A stretch of DNA of 8,388 nt, taken from Actinomycetota bacterium. Lineage in GTDB: Bacteria; Actinomycetota; Acidimicrobiia; Acidimicrobiales; CADCTF01. Position numbers and translations under genes: made by a program. The notes under the pieces are model-generated. The model did no database searches and was not told where the DNA came from. It saw only the letters and a list, made by a program, of their open reading frames with translations. Shown in pieces: positions 7,147-8,388 of this stretch; position 1 is the stretch's first letter, and the number at the start of each line of letters is the position of its first letter. Location of the stretch: contig JAHWJQ010000087.1 of the NCBI GenBank assembly GCA_019348305.1, positions 1 to 8,388 on the forward strand. Direction: 5' to 3'.

Positions 7147-8136
7147 GTGACGAGCCTGCCGAGGGAGCTGCAGGTCGAGGTGACCGCGGCCTGCAACCTT
7201 CGCTGCCGGATGTGCCTCGTGCGCTACCGACCCCCGGTAGACCGCGTGACGGGCAGCATGACGCTCGCCACCTTCACCCGCCTGGTCGACGAACTGCCCG
7301 ATCTCGAGCGGGTCACCCTGCAGGGACTGGGCGAGCCGTTGCTCGCTCCGGACCTCGTCGCCATGGTCCGGTACGCCAGCGAGCGGGGGGCGAAGGTCGG
7401 TTTCAACACCAATGCCACCCTTCTCACCCGTGGCCGGGCGGGGGCGCTCATCGACGCGGGGCTCGATTGGCTGCACATATCGGTGGACGGCGCGACGGCG
7501 GCGACCTACGAGGCCATCCGGGACGGCGCTCACCTCGACCGCGTGGCGCGCAACGTGGTCGACCTCATCGCAGAGAAAGAGCAGCGGGGCGCTTCGCGCC
7601 CCCACGTGCAGGTCGTTTTCGTGGCCCAGCGGTCGAACGTGGGGGAGTTGCCGGCGCTGGTCCGCCTAGTGGCGGGCTGGGGCGTCGACGACGTGCGCGT
7701 GCAGAACCTGTCCCACGACTTCAGCGACACGACCGCAGACGACGGCTACCAGGAGATCCGGGACTACACCTCGGCCGAGGCGCTTTGGAACGCCGGCGCC
7801 GGCAGGGCGGCGGTGGCGTTCGGCGAGGCGTCCGAACTCGCCGCCGAACTGGGCGTCACGCTGCGCCTTCCCCACAACGAACCAAAGGAGCAGCGGCGGC
7901 GCGCTGGTGAGGCCGGGTGTGATTGGCCCTGGCGCTCCACCTACGTGATGCACGATGGCGCCATACAGCCGTGCTGCATGATCATGGGAGCCGATCGGGC
8001 CACCGTGGGCCACGCTGACGAGGGGATGGGCGCGGTGTGGGGCGGGACCTCGCTGCGAGACCTCCGGGCGCAGCTGTTGACTGACCAGCCGCCGGAGGTC
8101 TGCCGCGGCTGTGCCATGTACCGACACGTGTTCTGA
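7147..8136 (+). CDS. Radical SAM protein with C-terminal SPASM-like domain
   Basis: A 329-residue iron-sulfur enzyme expected to cleave S-adenosylmethionine to a 5'-deoxyadenosyl radical. The CxxxCxxC cluster motif is at C16, C20 and C23 (ACNLRCRMC). The radical SAM barrel continues through LQGLGEPLLAPDL (58-70), a GEP-type SAM-binding loop, GFNTNATLL (85-93) and HISVDGATAATYEAI (110-124). The C-terminal part carries C258, the pair C276/C277 (QPCC) and C319/C322 (CRGC), a pattern typical of SPASM or twitch domains that hold one or two auxiliary [4Fe-4S] clusters. Family members include peptide maturases, anaerobic sulfatase activators and sugar or cyclitol dehydrogenases and epimerases of aminoglycoside pathways. 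With no precursor peptide visible and a sugar-pathway operon around it, action on a sugar or glycoside is the better guess. It is the last operon gene, starting 4 bases after the SDR stop. No clear ribosome binding site precedes the GTG, so translation is probably coupled to the SDR gene. Confidence 0.9.
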   Translation: MTSLPRELQVEVTAACNLRCRMCLVRYRPPVDRVTGSMTLATFTRLVDELPDLERVTLQGLGEPLLAPDLVAMVRYASERGAKVGFNTNATLLTRGRAGALIDAGLDWLHISVDGATAATYEAIRDGAHLDRVARNVVDLIAEKEQRGASRPHVQVVFVAQRSNVGELPALVRLVAGWGVDDVRVQNLSHDFSDTTADDGYQEIRDYTSAEALWNAGAGRAAVAFGEASELAAELGVTLRLPHNEPKEQRRRAGEAGCDWPWRSTYVMHDGAIQPCCMIMGADRATVGHADEGMGAVWGGTSLRDLRAQLLTDQPPEVCRGCAMYRHVF

Positions 8137-8158
8137 TCTTTGTTCTGGGTATCTCTCT

Positions 8159-8173
8159 GCACCTCTACGGTGC
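8159..8173 (+). other. Small hairpin after the operon
   Basis: GCACC and GGTGC form a 5-bp stem around a 5-base loop, 22 bases after the radical SAM stop. No T-run follows on either strand, so it is at best a weak 3'-end structure and not a classical intrinsic terminator. Confidence 0.25.
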
Positions 8174-8203
8174 GCGCACATCCCCGGAATGGGCAGGAAA
8201 GCG

Positions 8204-8388
8204 GTGAACGACCGCACGTGGCTCGAGCGCTGGGTAGTGGTCGTGGAGACGTGCCCAGGCGAGGAGGTGGGCGGCGTTCGGGCGTTCGAGGATCACAGGC
8301 AGCGCCCCAGTGTCTCGGCGATCGAGAGGTTTGCCTTCGATCGTTTGTGCCACTTGGCACGCGAGCGCGGCGATGACGTGGCGACCCG
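8204..8388 (+). CDS. Start of an unrecognised protein gene, cut by window end
   Basis: From GTG 8204 the plus strand is open to the window end, 61 residues. The GTG has AGGAAA five to eight bases upstream (8195-8200). An in-frame ATG at 8189 is possible but lacks such a site. The frame has about 83% G/C at third positions, against about 66% for the competing antisense frame (8353-8165), so this is the likelier coding frame. The visible product begins NDRTWLERWVVVVETCPGE (residues 2-20) and continues as a mostly charged, probably helical segment with many Arg and Glu, ending near RERGDDVAT. I see no signal peptide, membrane segment or known motif and cannot assign a family. It lies 67 bases after the operon on the same strand, with no strong terminator between, so read-through is possible. 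Confidence 0.5.
   Translation, partial: MNDRTWLERWVVVVETCPGEEVGGVRAFEDHRQRPSVSAIERFAFDRLCHLARERGDDVAT

Noticed and set aside
8137..8160. A possible -10/-35 promoter (TTGTTC and TATCTC) after the radical SAM stop.
   Set aside because: The two boxes are only a few bases apart, far too close for a sigma-70-type promoter.
8165..8353. A 62-residue minus-strand frame at the right edge.
   Set aside because: Its third-position G/C content is clearly lower than that of the overlapping plus-strand frame, which also has a ribosome binding site.

Overview
The window looks like chromosomal DNA of a high-GC Gram-positive bacterium, most likely an actinomycete in the broad sense (Actinomycetota, possibly a deep branch such as Acidimicrobiia; the placement is inferred from style only). 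Codon third positions are strongly G/C, nearly all starts are GTG, and the genes are packed with 4-base stop/start overlaps.

Left edge (1-686): a ChaB-family protein gene reads leftwards and leaves the window at base 1. It is followed by about 400 bases with no intact gene. On the minus strand this gap holds a recognisable N-terminal piece of a family 2 (GT-A fold) glycosyltransferase, with no start codon and no C-terminal part; I read it as a gene remnant.

Centre (687-8136): one tightly coupled plus-strand operon of seven genes. In order they are a NodU/CmcH-type carbamoyltransferase, a GT-B glycosyltransferase-like protein, a GT4 glycosyltransferase, a GmhA-type sedoheptulose-7-phosphate isomerase, an HldE-type bifunctional heptose-phosphate kinase/nucleotidyltransferase, a classical NAD-type short-chain dehydrogenase/reductase, and a radical SAM protein with a C-terminal SPASM-like cysteine set. 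Every junction is an overlap of 4 to 14 bases or a 4-base gap, so the genes are very probably co-transcribed and translationally coupled.

How the genes may work together (inference): GmhA and HldE would turn sedoheptulose 7-phosphate into a nucleotide-activated heptose, the two glycosyltransferases would transfer sugars to an unknown acceptor, and the carbamoyltransferase would carbamoylate a hydroxyl of the product. The SDR and radical SAM protein would carry out redox or radical editing of the sugar or its aglycone. The window lacks the GmhB phosphatase, the HldD epimerase and a GT9 heptosyltransferase. The product is therefore unlikely to be ordinary LPS heptose, and the pathway must be completed elsewhere or differ from the textbook one.

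Right edge (8137-8388): a short spacer with a small hairpin, then the beginning of an unrecognised plus-strand gene that runs off the window.
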